From contig JADJTQ010000002.1 of the NCBI GenBank assembly GCA_016711125.1, positions 1,302,001 through 1,366,000 of the forward strand: a stretch of 64,000 nucleotides of DNA, read 5' to 3'. The translations under genes were made by a program, and so were the position numbers. The notes beneath the pieces are model-generated. The model was not told where the DNA came from and made no database searches. It was given only the letters and a program-made list of their open reading frames with translations. How positions within the stretch are numbered: position 1 is the stretch's first letter; each line of letters starts with the position of its first letter. The stretch comes from Saprospiraceae bacterium. GTDB lineage: Bacteria > Bacteroidota > Bacteroidia > Chitinophagales > Saprospiraceae. Positions 24,892 through 34,751 of the stretch are shown here, in pieces.

Positions 24892-25524
24892 ATGTTGACA
24901 ATACAGATCAAAGGAGAGCTACGTCTGGAAACAGGCAAAAAAGCAGCAAAAGCTGCACGAAGAGCCGGTTTGGTACCTTGCGAACTTTATGGAGGTAAGG
25001 AAAACGTTCATTTTTCGGTCTCTCCAAAGGGTCTCAAAGACCTTGTGTACACACCTGACTTTCACGTCACCGAAATCGAGGTAGATGGCAAAGTGCACCG
25101 CTGTATAATGAAGTCTATACAATTTCATCCGGTTAGTGAAGAAATTTTACATGTCGATTTCCTTAAACTTGAAGAGGGTCGAAAAATAAAAGTCGAAGTA
25201 CCAGTTCGATTTTCAGGGACAGCACCTGGAGTAAAAGCTGGCGGTAAGTTAACTCAAAAGGTACATCGGATATCTATAAAGGCCACTCCTGAAAATCTGA
25301 TAGGCGAAGTAACGCTTGATATCTCCAAACTGAAATTGGGCAATTCTGTAAGAGTCAGGGATATTAGTGTTGGAAAAGATATTGAAATACTCAACAATCT
25401 CAGTATCCCAATAGCAAGTGTAACCATACCAAGAGCACTGAAATCTGCTGGGACCGAAGAAGAAGCAGGACTAGAAGGTGCAGAGGGCGAAGCAGCCCCT
25501 GTTGAAGAAAGTAGTGCTGAGTAA
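24892..25524 (+). CDS. rplY: 50S ribosomal protein L25 (general stress protein Ctc type)
   Basis: Binds 5S rRNA in the large ribosomal subunit. The protein has 210 residues, the long Ctc/TL5 form. It has an N-terminal 5S-binding domain (about 1-90, with KGELRLETGKKAAKAARRAG and VPCELYGG), a C-terminal beta domain (about 95-185; VPVRFSGTAPGVKAGGKL) and an acidic low-complexity tail (EEEAGLEGAEGEAAPVEESS). The gene has its own consensus promoter after prs. It follows prs as in many bacteria. No damage is seen. Confidence 0.94.
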   Translation: MLTIQIKGELRLETGKKAAKAARRAGLVPCELYGGKENVHFSVSPKGLKDLVYTPDFHVTEIEVDGKVHRCIMKSIQFHPVSEEILHVDFLKLEEGRKIKVEVPVRFSGTAPGVKAGGKLTQKVHRISIKATPENLIGEVTLDISKLKLGNSVRVRDISVGKDIEILNNLSIPIASVTIPRALKSAGTEEEAGLEGAEGEAAPVEESSAE

Positions 25525-25743
25525 ACGTTCTTCCACTATAGCTCCATCTACGTCATGCCATCGTCTCTCTATGAAAGAGATATCTAGCATATAAGACATC
25601 AACTACGTTTCTACGTACTTACCCAGACGATCTGAGTTCTTCGGGAATACGCAAAGTACACTGAAGTTCGTTAGGTATCTTTCCAGACCGGGATTATCTT
25701 TGGATAAATCCTGTTAATCGATCATAAAAAAAAACTGGTTTTT
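25525..25743. other. Leader/intergenic region with -7 element before the omega-amidase gene
   Basis: No gene is visible. TATCTTTG at 25695-25702 matches the -7 consensus 42 bases before the next ATG, with a weak TTCG 24 bases upstream of it. The imperfect hairpin GGATTATC/GATAAATCC overlaps this site. Confidence 0.45.
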
Positions 25744-26523
25744 ATGCCCAAGTCACCTCTTTCAATAGGACTTGTTCAATATGACATCGCCTGGGAGCAA
25801 CCCGCCAAGAATCTATTAAAATTGGAAGATCTTTTTCAAGATCTTGAATCAACGCCTGACATTATTTTTCTTCCCGAAATGTTCAATACCGGATTTACGA
25901 TGAATGCTGTAGCTATGGCTGAATCAATTCAGGGAGCCTCGATCATCTGGATGCAAGAAACAGCTCAAAGATTGTTGTGTGATCTGGCCGGGAGCTTGAT
26001 TATTGAGGAGGAAGGCAGGTTCTACAATCGATTTGTCTGGATGGGACCCGAGGGTATCAAAAGCACTTACGACAAAAGGCACTTATTTACTATGGCGGGG
26101 GAAGATCGGGTATATACCGCTGGAAAGGACCAGGTTATAGTTGAAAAAACGGGTTGGAATTTTTCTCCTTTTATTTGCTACGACATCCGTTTTCCTGTCT
26201 GGTGCCGGATGGGTGGTCAGGCGGATGTTCTTGTTTATGTAGCTAATTTTCCGGAAAGAAGAATCAATGCATGGTCTCAATTATTGATAGCAAGAGCAAT
26301 CGAAAACCAATGTTTTGTCATTGGCTTGAATAGAATCGGTTGGGATGGTGAGCAACATTATTACAATGGTGAGTCGGTTGTAGTCGATCCCCTCGGTAAA
26401 ATAATCCTTTCGCTTGCTGAAAGAGAAGAGATCGGTGTGATCTCGTTGGACGGTATTTTTTTAGAGTTGATCAGACAAGACCTTCCATTTCTGCAGGATG
26501 CCGATCCTTTCAAAATACTCTAA
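25744..26523 (+). CDS. Omega-amidase / nitrilase-family amidohydrolase (YafV/Nit2-like)
   Basis: Carbon-nitrogen hydrolase of 259 residues. Omega-amidases deaminate alpha-ketoglutaramate or alpha-ketosuccinamate, removing by-products of glutamine transamination. The catalytic triad of the family is visible: Glu in IIFLPEMFNTGF, Lys in YDKRHLF and Cys in FICYDIRFPVW. Further family features are FPERRINAWSQLLIARAIEN and GLNRIGWDG. Length and the IRFPVW motif fit the Bacteroidota YafV group. It has its own promoter and is followed 51 bases later by an NlpC/P60 gene. Confidence 0.88.
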   Translation: MPKSPLSIGLVQYDIAWEQPAKNLLKLEDLFQDLESTPDIIFLPEMFNTGFTMNAVAMAESIQGASIIWMQETAQRLLCDLAGSLIIEEEGRFYNRFVWMGPEGIKSTYDKRHLFTMAGEDRVYTAGKDQVIVEKTGWNFSPFICYDIRFPVWCRMGGQADVLVYVANFPERRINAWSQLLIARAIENQCFVIGLNRIGWDGEQHYYNGESVVVDPLGKIILSLAEREEIGVISLDGIFLELIRQDLPFLQDADPFKIL

Positions 26524-26574
26524 AAAGATTGGCTTCAATATATCGCATTATATATTTATTGCATATTTTTCGCT

Positions 26575-27084
26575 TTGAAATTTAAGAGGTTGAAAAAGTT
26601 AATTTTCATTTTACTCGTTCTCCTGGTGAGTTGTACCAGTTCGCGAAAGCTGTATCACACCGACGTCAGACCCACTGCTAATGAGCGAGCGATCAGGACA
26701 TCAATCGCCGATCTGGCCAACACCTATATTGGTACAAATTATCGATATGGAGGACTAGATAGTCGAGGTCTGGATTGCTCAGGTTTGGTGTACAAGGTAT
26801 TTAAAGATCATGCAATCATGCTTCCGCGGTCATCCTCTGATCAAATAAGGATTGGCAAAACCACCTCACCAAAAAAAGCTCAAATAGGAGATCTTATTTT
26901 CTTCCGGCAAAACGGTAGGATTAATCACGTTGCAATCGTGACCGAAGTGCACTCCAGAGGTTTATGGGTGACTCATAGCACCACATCAAAAGGGGTAATT
27001 CACGAAAACTTATATGATTCTGCCTATTGGTCCTCGAGAATTGAAGATGTAAGAAATATAATCTCCTTTGTCGGAGGTAAATAA
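26575..27084 (+). CDS. NlpC/P60-family cell-wall peptidase lipoprotein
   Basis: Putative gamma-D-glutamyl-diaminopimelate endopeptidase that cuts peptidoglycan stem peptides. The protein has 169 residues from a TTG start and a lipobox (LLVSC, Cys 20). The catalytic Cys lies in GLDCSGLVYKVF, the His in INHVAIVTEV and the third polar residue near WVTHSTTSKGV. Length is minimal, with an N-terminal lipoprotein anchor and a single NlpC/P60 domain (about 45-165). A TATATTTA element at 26550-26557 is a possible promoter, and the TTG start is supported by its lipoprotein signal. Confidence 0.88.
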   Translation: MKFKRLKKLIFILLVLLVSCTSSRKLYHTDVRPTANERAIRTSIADLANTYIGTNYRYGGLDSRGLDCSGLVYKVFKDHAIMLPRSSSDQIRIGKTTSPKKAQIGDLIFFRQNGRINHVAIVTEVHSRGLWVTHSTTSKGVIHENLYDSAYWSSRIEDVRNIISFVGGK

Positions 27085-27119
27085 GCAGGATGGCGCAGAC
27101 TAGCTTATGACAAAGTTTT

Positions 27120-27127
27120 TATCTTCG
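27120..27127 (+). promoter_or_regulatory. Possible -7 element of adk (TATCTTCG)
   Basis: One mismatch to TAnnTTTG, the same TATCTTCG form seen before metG, 38 bases upstream of the adk ATG. No clear TTTG -33 element is seen. Confidence 0.35.
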
Positions 27128-27164
27128 CTGTTTTTGCAGGATTAACGCAATTGGTAAGACCACT

Positions 27165-27740
27165 ATGACAAATGTGATTCTCTTTGGACCTCCAGGATCT
27201 GGTAAAGGAACGCAAGCAAAGAAACTGGCAACAAATTATCATCTCCTTCATATATCCACGGGAGACTTGTTTCGAGCTGAAATAGGTAGCAAAACTGACC
27301 TGGGTCTGGAAGCAATGTCTTATATCAGCAAGGGTCTTTTGGTGCCTGATGCGATCACCATCGGTATGCTGAGGAAAAAGGTTGAGGAAAATCACGATGT
27401 TAACGGAGTGATTTTTGATGGCTTTCCCCGTAATGTATTACAGGCGGAAGCCCTTGATGAGTTGTTAGCTGAGCGCGACCAAAGAATTGCGGCATTAATC
27501 GCGCTCGAAGTAGATGATCAGGAGATCATTAATCGTATACTTGACCGAGCCAAAACCTCCGGTCGTGTCGATGACGCAGACGAGGAAATAATTCGCAACA
27601 GGATTCAGGTCTATAAGGGAGAAACGGCACCCGTATTTGATTTTTATAGTGAAGATGGAAGGTCATATAAGGTACATGGAGTGGGGAGTATCGATGAAAT
27701 ATATAACCGGCTTCGCAATCTTGTCGATACGTTAATCTGA
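27165..27740 (+). CDS. adk: Adenylate kinase
   Basis: Balances adenine nucleotides (AMP + ATP to 2 ADP) in the cytoplasm. The protein has 191 residues, which fits the short-LID type common in Bacteroidota. Seen: P-loop FGPPGSGKGTQAKKLA, AMP-binding HISTGDLFRAEI and GFPRNVLQAEALDEL (FDGFPR motif), then a short LID and RVDDADEEIIRNRI. It is followed 47 bases later by obgE on the same strand. Confidence 0.96.
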   Translation: MTNVILFGPPGSGKGTQAKKLATNYHLLHISTGDLFRAEIGSKTDLGLEAMSYISKGLLVPDAITIGMLRKKVEENHDVNGVIFDGFPRNVLQAEALDELLAERDQRIAALIALEVDDQEIINRILDRAKTSGRVDDADEEIIRNRIQVYKGETAPVFDFYSEDGRSYKVHGVGSIDEIYNRLRNLVDTLI

Positions 27741-27787
27741 TAGCGTACAGACCTGCCTTTTTGAGATGATTTAACTAGCAACTACGT

Positions 27788-28792
27788 ATGGCAGAAGACA
27801 ATTTTATTGATTATATCAAAATCAATTGCCGCTCTGGCCATGGTGGAGCTGGTTCTGTTCATTTTCACCGGGACCGGAATACTGCCAAGGGAGGTCCGGA
27901 TGGTGGAGATGGTGGCAGGGGAGGTCATATCATTTTGCGCGGTGATCGTAACAAATGGACCCTTCTGCATCTGCGTTATCGTAAACATGTCATCTCTGAC
28001 AATGGTGTAGCGGGTAGCGCCAACAATAGCACCGGCGCAGATGGTGAAGATATCATCCTTGATGTTCCGTTAGGTACCATCGCACGAGATGTGGAAACAG
28101 GCCATCTGGATTGTGAAATTCTTGATCATGGCCAGGAAAAAGTGCTTCTGGAGGGTGGAAAAGGAGGTCAGGGTAATACCAATTTTAAATCGGCAACCCA
28201 ACAAACACCTAGATTCGCTCAGACCGGGATACCAGGTCAGGAAGCCTGGAAGATCTTAGAGCTTAAGGTACTGGCTGATGTGGGCCTGGTCGGATTTCCC
28301 AATGCAGGTAAATCAACCCTGCTATCCGTATTGTCAGCGGCAAAACCAAAAATCGGAGCCTATCCATTTACGACCTTAAAACCTAACCTGGGAATCGTGT
28401 CATATCGTGAAAATCTATCATTTGTAATGGCCGATATCCCTGGTATCATAGAAGGTGCCAATGAAGGAAGAGGGCTTGGTCTTCGTTTTCTCCGGCACAT
28501 TGAACGCAATTCTGTCTTACTATTTATGTTGCCTTGTGACACCGATGATCTCATTAAAACGTATGAGACGCTTGAGGGCGAACTTCGGGCATACAATCCC
28601 GAACTACTCGATAAACCAAGGGTAGTGGCCATTACCAAATGCGATATGATCGATCAGGAACTACAAAAACTGATTAGCAAAGAATTACCAAAAATTTGGA
28701 ATTCAGTATTTATTAGCGCTATATCTCAAACTGGTCTTACAGAGCTCAAAGATGCACTGTGGACAGCACTACAAACTAATGAGGTAAACTAG
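27788..28792 (+). CDS. obgE: GTPase Obg/CgtA
   Basis: Essential ribosome-assembly and stress GTPase. It has 334 residues: a glycine-rich OBG fold (about 1-158, with HFHRDRNTAKGGPDGGDGGRGG), then the G domain with P-loop GFPNAGKSTLLS, switch II DIPGIIEGANEGRGLG and NKxD-type TKCD. The 3' end overlaps the convergent cvpA gene by 24 bases (28769-28792). Length is normal and no C-terminal OCT domain is present. Confidence 0.96.
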   Translation: MAEDNFIDYIKINCRSGHGGAGSVHFHRDRNTAKGGPDGGDGGRGGHIILRGDRNKWTLLHLRYRKHVISDNGVAGSANNSTGADGEDIILDVPLGTIARDVETGHLDCEILDHGQEKVLLEGGKGGQGNTNFKSATQQTPRFAQTGIPGQEAWKILELKVLADVGLVGFPNAGKSTLLSVLSAAKPKIGAYPFTTLKPNLGIVSYRENLSFVMADIPGIIEGANEGRGLGLRFLRHIERNSVLLFMLPCDTDDLIKTYETLEGELRAYNPELLDKPRVVAITKCDMIDQELQKLISKELPKIWNSVFISAISQTGLTELKDALWTALQTNEVN

Positions 28793-29353
28793 GTAGTCGT
28801 TATTAGTTTTAAATTTTCGAAAGTTTTTATCCAGCCTTTTGCCGCTCCGGAGAATCAACACTTTTTTCAATTTTGCTAACCTCTGAGGTGAGATCAAACC
28901 ATAATTTTTACTTTGCTTCTGGATTGGGGAAAGGATCTTGTAGGCAAAGGACTCCTTTTTAACCTGGTTATTGATCACCTTTGTTTGTTCAAAAAAGCCA
29001 CTTAGTATGGCAATACTGAACAGCATAATTGCACTGAGCATCAGGCCTCCGGCTACATTTTGATAGATGTTTTTCTTTTTTTTCGATTTGGGCCTCCAGA
29101 GGATATTGACAAGTTTGACCAGCAACCACGAAAACATCAGAAATTCGAATCCCATAATTATAGAAGCTACATAGTTTGGAAAATGGCCAACTGAGGCTTT
29201 CAAGAAATCAAGGAGGTAGGGAATGCTCCACACGGTGATCACCGCCGATACCGTGAAACCGATCAAAAGACTGAATATCCTGACAACTCCATTTTGAAAC
29301 CCGCCGGCAAAGGCGATCAAAATCATGATCAGACAAATAATATCGTAGGTCAT
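28769..29353 (-). CDS. CvpA family membrane protein
   Basis: Inner-membrane protein of 194 residues with hydrophobic segments at about 4-20, 28-44, 64-84 and 104-122. In E. coli CvpA is needed for colicin V production and affects envelope homeostasis. The GGFQNGVVRIFSLLIGF opening is typical of the family. A basic C-terminal tail (about 145-190) follows. Its last codons overlap the convergent obgE 3' end by 24 bases. Identification rests on the transmembrane pattern and the N-terminal GxxxG-rich region. Confidence 0.7.
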   Translation of the reverse strand: MTYDIICLIMILIAFAGGFQNGVVRIFSLLIGFTVSAVITVWSIPYLLDFLKASVGHFPNYVASIIMGFEFLMFSWLLVKLVNILWRPKSKKKKNIYQNVAGGLMLSAIMLFSIAILSGFFEQTKVINNQVKKESFAYKILSPIQKQSKNYGLISPQRLAKLKKVLILRSGKRLDKNFRKFKTNNDYLVYLISL

Positions 29354-29507
29354 AGTTAAGGTGTTGTTTCTTTGGCATAGTATTTACGGAGTATAAAAGT
29401 AAGTAAAACGTGTTACATACATTAAAAATAATTGTAATATATTATTGATTAAACCAGAGATGCATAGATTTTGACCCAAGCTCATGCAGAGATTTTGAAA
29501 ATTTCGT

Positions 29508-29515
29508 TACATTTG
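29508..29515 (+). promoter_or_regulatory. Possible -7 element (TACATTTG)
   Basis: Exact TAnnTTTG match 20 bases before the GTG at 29535. No TTTG occurs at the right distance upstream. Confidence 0.35.
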
Positions 29516-29534
29516 AAAATCAGCTTCATTCAAG

Positions 29535-30053
29535 GTGGAAAAAATTTATTTCTCAGTAATTCTTTGTCTTCAGATCGCATTGGCTTATGGACAGCCCTCT
29601 AGAGACAATGTACTCATCGAGGGATCTCAGGTCAAAGAATTGACCCTTCCCAAAGTTTTCCAGATTGGTGAATACGAAGAGCAATACGGCCTCCTTTATG
29701 AGATCTATCACGATATCTTACTGACGGTTTGTAATGACGATATGAACCTTGCATTTGATAAATGGATGAATATGATCTCCGAAATGGAGTCATATGCCAA
29801 CAAAATCGATTTTGATTTGAATGGGGTCAAGATCTGGTTGAAGGTCTTTTGGAATGAGGATGGTACTATCAGGTACTTATCGTACTATCGCAAGCCAAAT
29901 TCTCGAAATATAGATCCGGCTGAACTTTCTGCAGTTCTATCCATTTTTAGGAACGTCTCTCAAATGCGGGTCAAATCTACAGTCAAGTACACCCATAATG
30001 GAAGTGCTCAATTTCCAACCGCTATGATTCCTGCTGAAAGTCGAAAGAACTAA
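29535..30053 (+). CDS. Hypothetical secreted protein
   Basis: A 172-residue protein with a signal peptide (about 1-19, ending LAYGQ) and no other transmembrane segment, so probably periplasmic or surface-exposed. The GTG start at 29535 is used. A TACATTTG element at 29508-29515 may be its promoter. The C-terminal half (KIWLKVFWNEDGTIRYLSYYRKPNSRNID) resembles small TonB-C-like or energy-transducer proteins but lacks a firm motif. Monocistronic. Function unknown. Confidence 0.6.
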   Translation: MEKIYFSVILCLQIALAYGQPSRDNVLIEGSQVKELTLPKVFQIGEYEEQYGLLYEIYHDILLTVCNDDMNLAFDKWMNMISEMESYANKIDFDLNGVKIWLKVFWNEDGTIRYLSYYRKPNSRNIDPAELSAVLSIFRNVSQMRVKSTVKYTHNGSAQFPTAMIPAESRKN

Positions 30054-30139
30054 AGACGGGTTCGATTCGTTTTACCAGGCATACGAAATAGTATTCGCAA
30101 GTCATGGTGCGCTTCTTTCATCGCATTATTATTTTTCAT

Positions 30140-30147
30140 TATATTTC
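30140..30147 (+). promoter_or_regulatory. Possible -7 element of parE (TATATTTC)
   Basis: Seven of eight bases match TAnnTTTG, 24 bases before the ATG at 30171. Confidence 0.3.
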
Positions 30148-30170
30148 GGACCTTAAACTGCATCTGCATT

Positions 30171-32065
30171 ATGGCGCAAGTCACCTACAATGAGGATAAT
30201 ATAAAGTCTCTGGACTGGAAAGAACATATCCGGTTGAGACCCGGCATGTACATCGGCAAATTAGGCGATGGTAGCTCACCGGATGATGGCATCTATGTAT
30301 TACTGAAAGAGGTGATTGACAATGCTATTGATGAGTATGTTATGGGCCATGGCACTACGATCGAGGTGGAGATTGACGATTATCACGTGAGGGTCAGGGA
30401 CTTCGGAAGAGGTATCCCATTAGGAAAAGTAGTCGAATGCGTGTCCAGAATGAATACCGGTGGAAAATATGATTCGCGTGCATTTCAGAAGTCAGTAGGT
30501 CTCAACGGTGTCGGTACCAAAGCCGTCAACGCATTAAGCAACCAGTTCTATGTAGCCGCTTTTCGGGATGGTAAGTCAAAAGATGCCTCTTTCGAAAAAG
30601 GTGACCTCGTCAAAGAATCAAAGATTGTAAAGTCTTCTGAACCGGATGGCACGGAAGTACGATTTACCCCGGATGACACGGTATTTTCGAAATATCGCTT
30701 CAATCTGGAAATGATCGAACGGCAATTATGGAATTATGCATACCTCAACATCGGCCTGAAGCTAAGATTTAACGGCAAGACGATCACCTCCAAACGTGGG
30801 CTTTATGACCTTCTCGAAAATAAAACTAAAAATGAGGTCATTCGATATCCCATTATTCACCTGATGGGTGAAGATATTGAAGTAGCGATCACCCACGGCA
30901 ATCACTATGGAGAGCAATATCATACTTTTGTAAACGGCCAGTACACCACGCAGGGCGGTACCCACCTCAATGCCTTTAAAGATGGCGTTGTCAAAGCAGT
31001 GGGATTTCTATTCAAAAACTATGATTCAAAAGATATTCGGGCTTCAATTATTGGTGCTGTCAGTGTCCGGATAGAAGAGCCGATTTTGAATCCCAGACCA
31101 AGACCAAATTGGGGTCGCTCAATATGGGCCCGGATAGGCCCACCATAGCTACTTTTATTGGAAATTTTATTAAAAAGGAGCTCAATGACTTTTTGCACAG
31201 AGAACCTGATATAGCTACCAAACTCAAAGCACGGATCCAACAGTCGGAACGGGAGCGTAAAGAGATCGCCGGTATCAAAAAACTGGCCAATGACCGGGCA
31301 AAAAAAGCCAATCTGCACAATAAAAAATTACGTGATTGCCGTATCCACCTTAACACTCCCAAGGCTCCTCCGGAGGACAGGTATGCCAGTACCGTATTTA
31401 TCACCGAGGAGACTCGGCAAGTGGTTCGATTACCAAAGCCCGCGATGTACAACATCAAGCGGTTTTTAGTCTGAGGTAAGCCTCTCAATTGCTTTGGACT
31501 TACCAAAAAAATTGTTTATCAAAACGAAGAGCTTAATTTATTACAGCATGCCCTAGATATCGAAGATGGTCTGGAGACCTTGCGCTATAACCGAGTCGTG
31601 ATAGCGACTGATGCTGACGTAGATGGCATGCACATACGCCTTTTACTACTTACCTTTTTTCTTCAGTTTTTTCCTGATCTGGTGCGGGATGGTCACCTCT
31701 ACATTTTTGACACCCCACTCTTCAGGGTGCGTGATAAAAAGCAAACCTTCTATTGTTACACAAACAAAGAAAGACTCGATGCGATTGCGGCTTTGAGGGG
31801 CAAAGCTGAAATCACCCGTTTTAAAGGCTTAGGTGAGATTTCTCCCGGAGAGTTTGGTGCATTTATCGGAGATGATATCCGTTTAGAGCAGGTTCAACTG
31901 CATGAAGATACTAACATCGAAGCCATTCTGGAATATTATATGGGTAAGAATACTCCTGAAAGACAAGACTTTATCATCGAAAATCTGAAAATTGAGATCG
32001 ACGAATTAAGTGATGAGGAAAAAGAAGAGCAAGTGATTTTAGAAGAAGAGGTGGCTGAAGTGTAG
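30171..32065 (+). CDS. parE: DNA topoisomerase IV subunit B (ParE type), three frame breaks
   Basis: ATPase subunit of topoisomerase IV or gyrase. A GHKL ATPase domain (IDNAIDEYVMGHG, GKYDSRAFQKSVGLNGVGTKAVNAL), transducer, and TOPRIM domain (ATDADVDGMHIRLLLLTF) are visible. The frame breaks at the T4 run 31084-31087 (repair restores FESQTKTKLGS), at the GG pair 31408-31409 (repair restores TEGDSASGS) and at GG 31475-31476, where two bases are missing (SLRGKPLNCFG). Adding four bases gives 633 codons (632 residues), the ParE length in this phylum. All three breaks are short-homopolymer losses. The adjacent gene is lon; parC does not follow. Confidence 0.92.
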
Positions 32066-32339
32066 ATGGGATGCTCAACTTATATGATCATCCAATTTTT
32101 TGCAAGTCTTCCGTGTCCGTTCAAATTTTTATGATCACTTCATTGATCTTAAACTGCCTTTTTGGCAATTAGACTAGGCTAAATTGCCATAGTCTCCCCA
32201 GTTCCTGCTTATTTTAAGTGATAATGACAGTTTGAAATGGCTGGCACAGAGATTGACCTTTATGATGCTGCACCTCAAAAGAGGATATTTTATGACATAA
32301 TGTCGGATTTACTCCGACTTAATAGAGGAGATACAATTT
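32066..32339. promoter_or_regulatory. lon leader with sigma-54-like site and 5'-UTR hairpin
   Basis: A non-coding stretch. TGGCACAGAGATTGA at 32242-32256 resembles the sigma-54 consensus (TGGCACG-N4-TTGC), with the GG and G 12 bases apart. The -12 C is replaced by A. At 32302-32318 is a perfect hairpin GTCGGA-tttac-TCCGAC, followed by a purine-rich GAGGAG ribosome-binding site (32326-32331) before the ATG. No TAnnTTTG element is at the right place. Confidence 0.45.
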
Positions 32340-34751
32340 ATGTTTGAAGATATTAAGTTTATCGATAATATACAAGACGACCGGGAGATGCTGCCAATTA
32401 TGCCTCTTGATGAAGATCAGGAGGAAGATCAGGGAGACTTACTTATTCCTACGAATATACCCCTGCTCCCGTTAAAAAATACGGTTCTGTTTCCAGGGAT
32501 TATCATCCCCATCACAATCGGTCGTGACAAGTCGATTAAAGCAGTTAGACAGTCCTATGAGGGCGATAAGTTATTGGCTGTTATCTCGCAGAAAAATATG
32601 AGTGTTGAGGATCCCTCATTTAAGGATCTATATCAAATAGGAACGGTAGCCAAGATCTTAAAGCTCTTCAAGATGCCGGATGGTACTACCACCACCATTT
32701 TACAGGGCAAACGTCGATTTGCTCTCGATAGTGTGTTGCAGGAGGAGCCTCATATGGAGGCCCATATCACCGAACTGGAAAATATTCCACCGACTGATCC
32801 AAATGAGTTCAAAGCACTCATTGTCACGGTTCGTGAGTTGGCGAGTCAGATCATCAAGCTCTCACCCAATATACCATCGGAAGCATCGGTTATGCTCAAT
32901 AATATCCGAAGTGATATCTTCCTGTTGGATTTTATTGCATCTAATTTGGCGATCTCCATGGCCGAGAAACAGAGTATTCTTGAGCTAGGTAGTATTGGAG
33001 AAAAAGCCAAACTGGTCCTGACCCATATGGAGCGCGAAATGCAGATTCTCGTGCTCAAGGATGAAATAGACTCTAAAGTCAGGGGCGATATTGATAAACA
33101 ACAGCGGGATTATTATTTACATCAGCAGCTGAAAACCATCCAGGAAGAGCTGGGTCAAAGCCCTCATCAAGCCGAATTGACAGAACTCGAAGCCAGAGCC
33201 TTAAAGAAAAAGTGGCCACAGAATGTCAAGAAAGCATTTGAGAAAGAACTAACGAAAGTTAAGCGCACTAATCCTCAGGTAGCCGAATATTCGGTATTAC
33301 TTAACTATCTGGATCTTTTGGTAGACTTGCCATGGAGCCAATATACAGAAGACAATTTTGATCTAAGAAAGGTTAAGGATGTGCTGGATAAAGACCATTA
33401 TGGCTTAACAAAGGTCAAAGAACGAATTATCGAGCATCTTGCTGTATTAAAGCTGAAGGGAGACATGAAGGCTCCCATCTTATGTTTGATCGGGCCTCCC
33501 GGAGTCGGGAAGACCTCCTTGGGTCGTAGCATTGCTACCGCTTTACAGCGGAAGTTCATTCGTATGTCACTAGGGGGACTACATGACGAATCTGAGATAC
33601 GTGGCCACCGAAAAACGTATATAGGTGCAATGCCGGGCAGGATCGTTCAGTCGATTAAGAAAGCAGAATCATCAAATCCAGTCTTCATTCTGGATGAAAT
33701 AGATAAAGTTGGGAAAGATTTTCGGGGAGATCCTTCGTCGGCCTTGCTTGAAGTCTTGGATCCCGAACAAAATTCGACTTTCTACGACAATTACCTTGAA
33801 TTGGAGTATGACCTCTCGAAAGTGATGTTTGTAGCCACGGCCAATTCACTGGCAGGGATCCAACCAGCACTTTTGGACCGTATGGAAATTATTGAAATTA
33901 GCGGCTATTCGCTAGAGGAAAAAGTAGAAATCGCCAAGCAGCACCTAATCCCCCAATTGCGGAAGGAACATGGTCTTAAAGCCAATCAGATCAGCATCCG
34001 GGTGTCTGCACTCAGACAAATGATTCAGGACTATACGCGTGAGTCGGGAGTACGTAGTCTGAGCCGCCGCATAGCAGGGGTGATGCGAAATGCCGCTAAA
34101 AAGATTGCTATGGATGATGTAAAGTCGGTTGTGATTAATGGCGGTGATCTTTTAGCCATTCTGGGCCCGGCAAGATTTAATAAAGATCTATATACCGAAT
34201 CAAGGGTACCTGGAGTAGCTGTCGGACTGGCCTGGACCAGTGTGGGTGGTGAGATTCTGTTTATCGAGGTCAGTCTTAGTGAAGGAACCGGCAAGTTGGC
34301 CTTAACTGGAAATCTGGGTGATGTGATGAAAGAATCGGCTACCACTGCACTTAGTTTTATCAAAGCCCATACCAAAGAGTTGGGTATTGATGACACTAAA
34401 TTTCTTAAGACGGATATTCACGTTCACGTGCCGGAAGGGGCTATTCCAAAGGATGGACCATCAGCAGGAGTGACTATGTTAACAGCGTTGACGTCAGCTT
34501 TTACAGGCAAGAAAGTGAAACCCTACTTGGCAATGACCGGAGAAATTACGCTAAGAGGTAGAGTACTGCCTGTGGGAGGGATTAAGGAGAAAGTGCTGGC
34601 GGCTAAGAGGGCTGGCATGAAGGAGATCTTGCTTTGTGCTGACAATCAAAAACATGTGGACGAAATTAATCCTGAGTTTTTAGGTGATCTGAAGTTTTTT
34701 TATGTAAAAAAGATGGAGGATGTACTCAGTCATGCCCTTGCAAACAAGTAA
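32340..34751 (+). CDS. lon: ATP-dependent Lon protease
   Basis: Degrades misfolded and regulatory proteins in the cytoplasm. It has 803 residues: an N-terminal LAN domain (about 30-250), a coiled-coil linker, an AAA+ domain with Walker A GPPGVGKTSLGRS and Walker B VFILDEIDKVG, and the Lon S16 domain with the catalytic Ser in KDGPSAGVTM and the catalytic Lys in GGIKEKVLAAKRAG. Length is typical of LonA. It is preceded by a sigma-54-like site and a 5'-UTR hairpin, which would fit stress control. No frame break is found across 2.4 kb. Confidence 0.97.
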   Translation: MFEDIKFIDNIQDDREMLPIMPLDEDQEEDQGDLLIPTNIPLLPLKNTVLFPGIIIPITIGRDKSIKAVRQSYEGDKLLAVISQKNMSVEDPSFKDLYQIGTVAKILKLFKMPDGTTTTILQGKRRFALDSVLQEEPHMEAHITELENIPPTDPNEFKALIVTVRELASQIIKLSPNIPSEASVMLNNIRSDIFLLDFIASNLAISMAEKQSILELGSIGEKAKLVLTHMEREMQILVLKDEIDSKVRGDIDKQQRDYYLHQQLKTIQEELGQSPHQAELTELEARALKKKWPQNVKKAFEKELTKVKRTNPQVAEYSVLLNYLDLLVDLPWSQYTEDNFDLRKVKDVLDKDHYGLTKVKERIIEHLAVLKLKGDMKAPILCLIGPPGVGKTSLGRSIATALQRKFIRMSLGGLHDESEIRGHRKTYIGAMPGRIVQSIKKAESSNPVFILDEIDKVGKDFRGDPSSALLEVLDPEQNSTFYDNYLELEYDLSKVMFVATANSLAGIQPALLDRMEIIEISGYSLEEKVEIAKQHLIPQLRKEHGLKANQISIRVSALRQMIQDYTRESGVRSLSRRIAGVMRNAAKKIAMDDVKSVVINGGDLLAILGPARFNKDLYTESRVPGVAVGLAWTSVGGEILFIEVSLSEGTGKLALTGNLGDVMKESATTALSFIKAHTKELGIDDTKFLKTDIHVHVPEGAIPKDGPSAGVTMLTALTSAFTGKKVKPYLAMTGEITLRGRVLPVGGIKEKVLAAKRAGMKEILLCADNQKHVDEINPEFLGDLKFFYVKKMEDVLSHALANK

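Noticed and set aside
31109..31474. A separate 121-aa ORF inside the parE region
   Set aside because: It is the continuation of ParE in another frame after a deleted base, not an independent gene.
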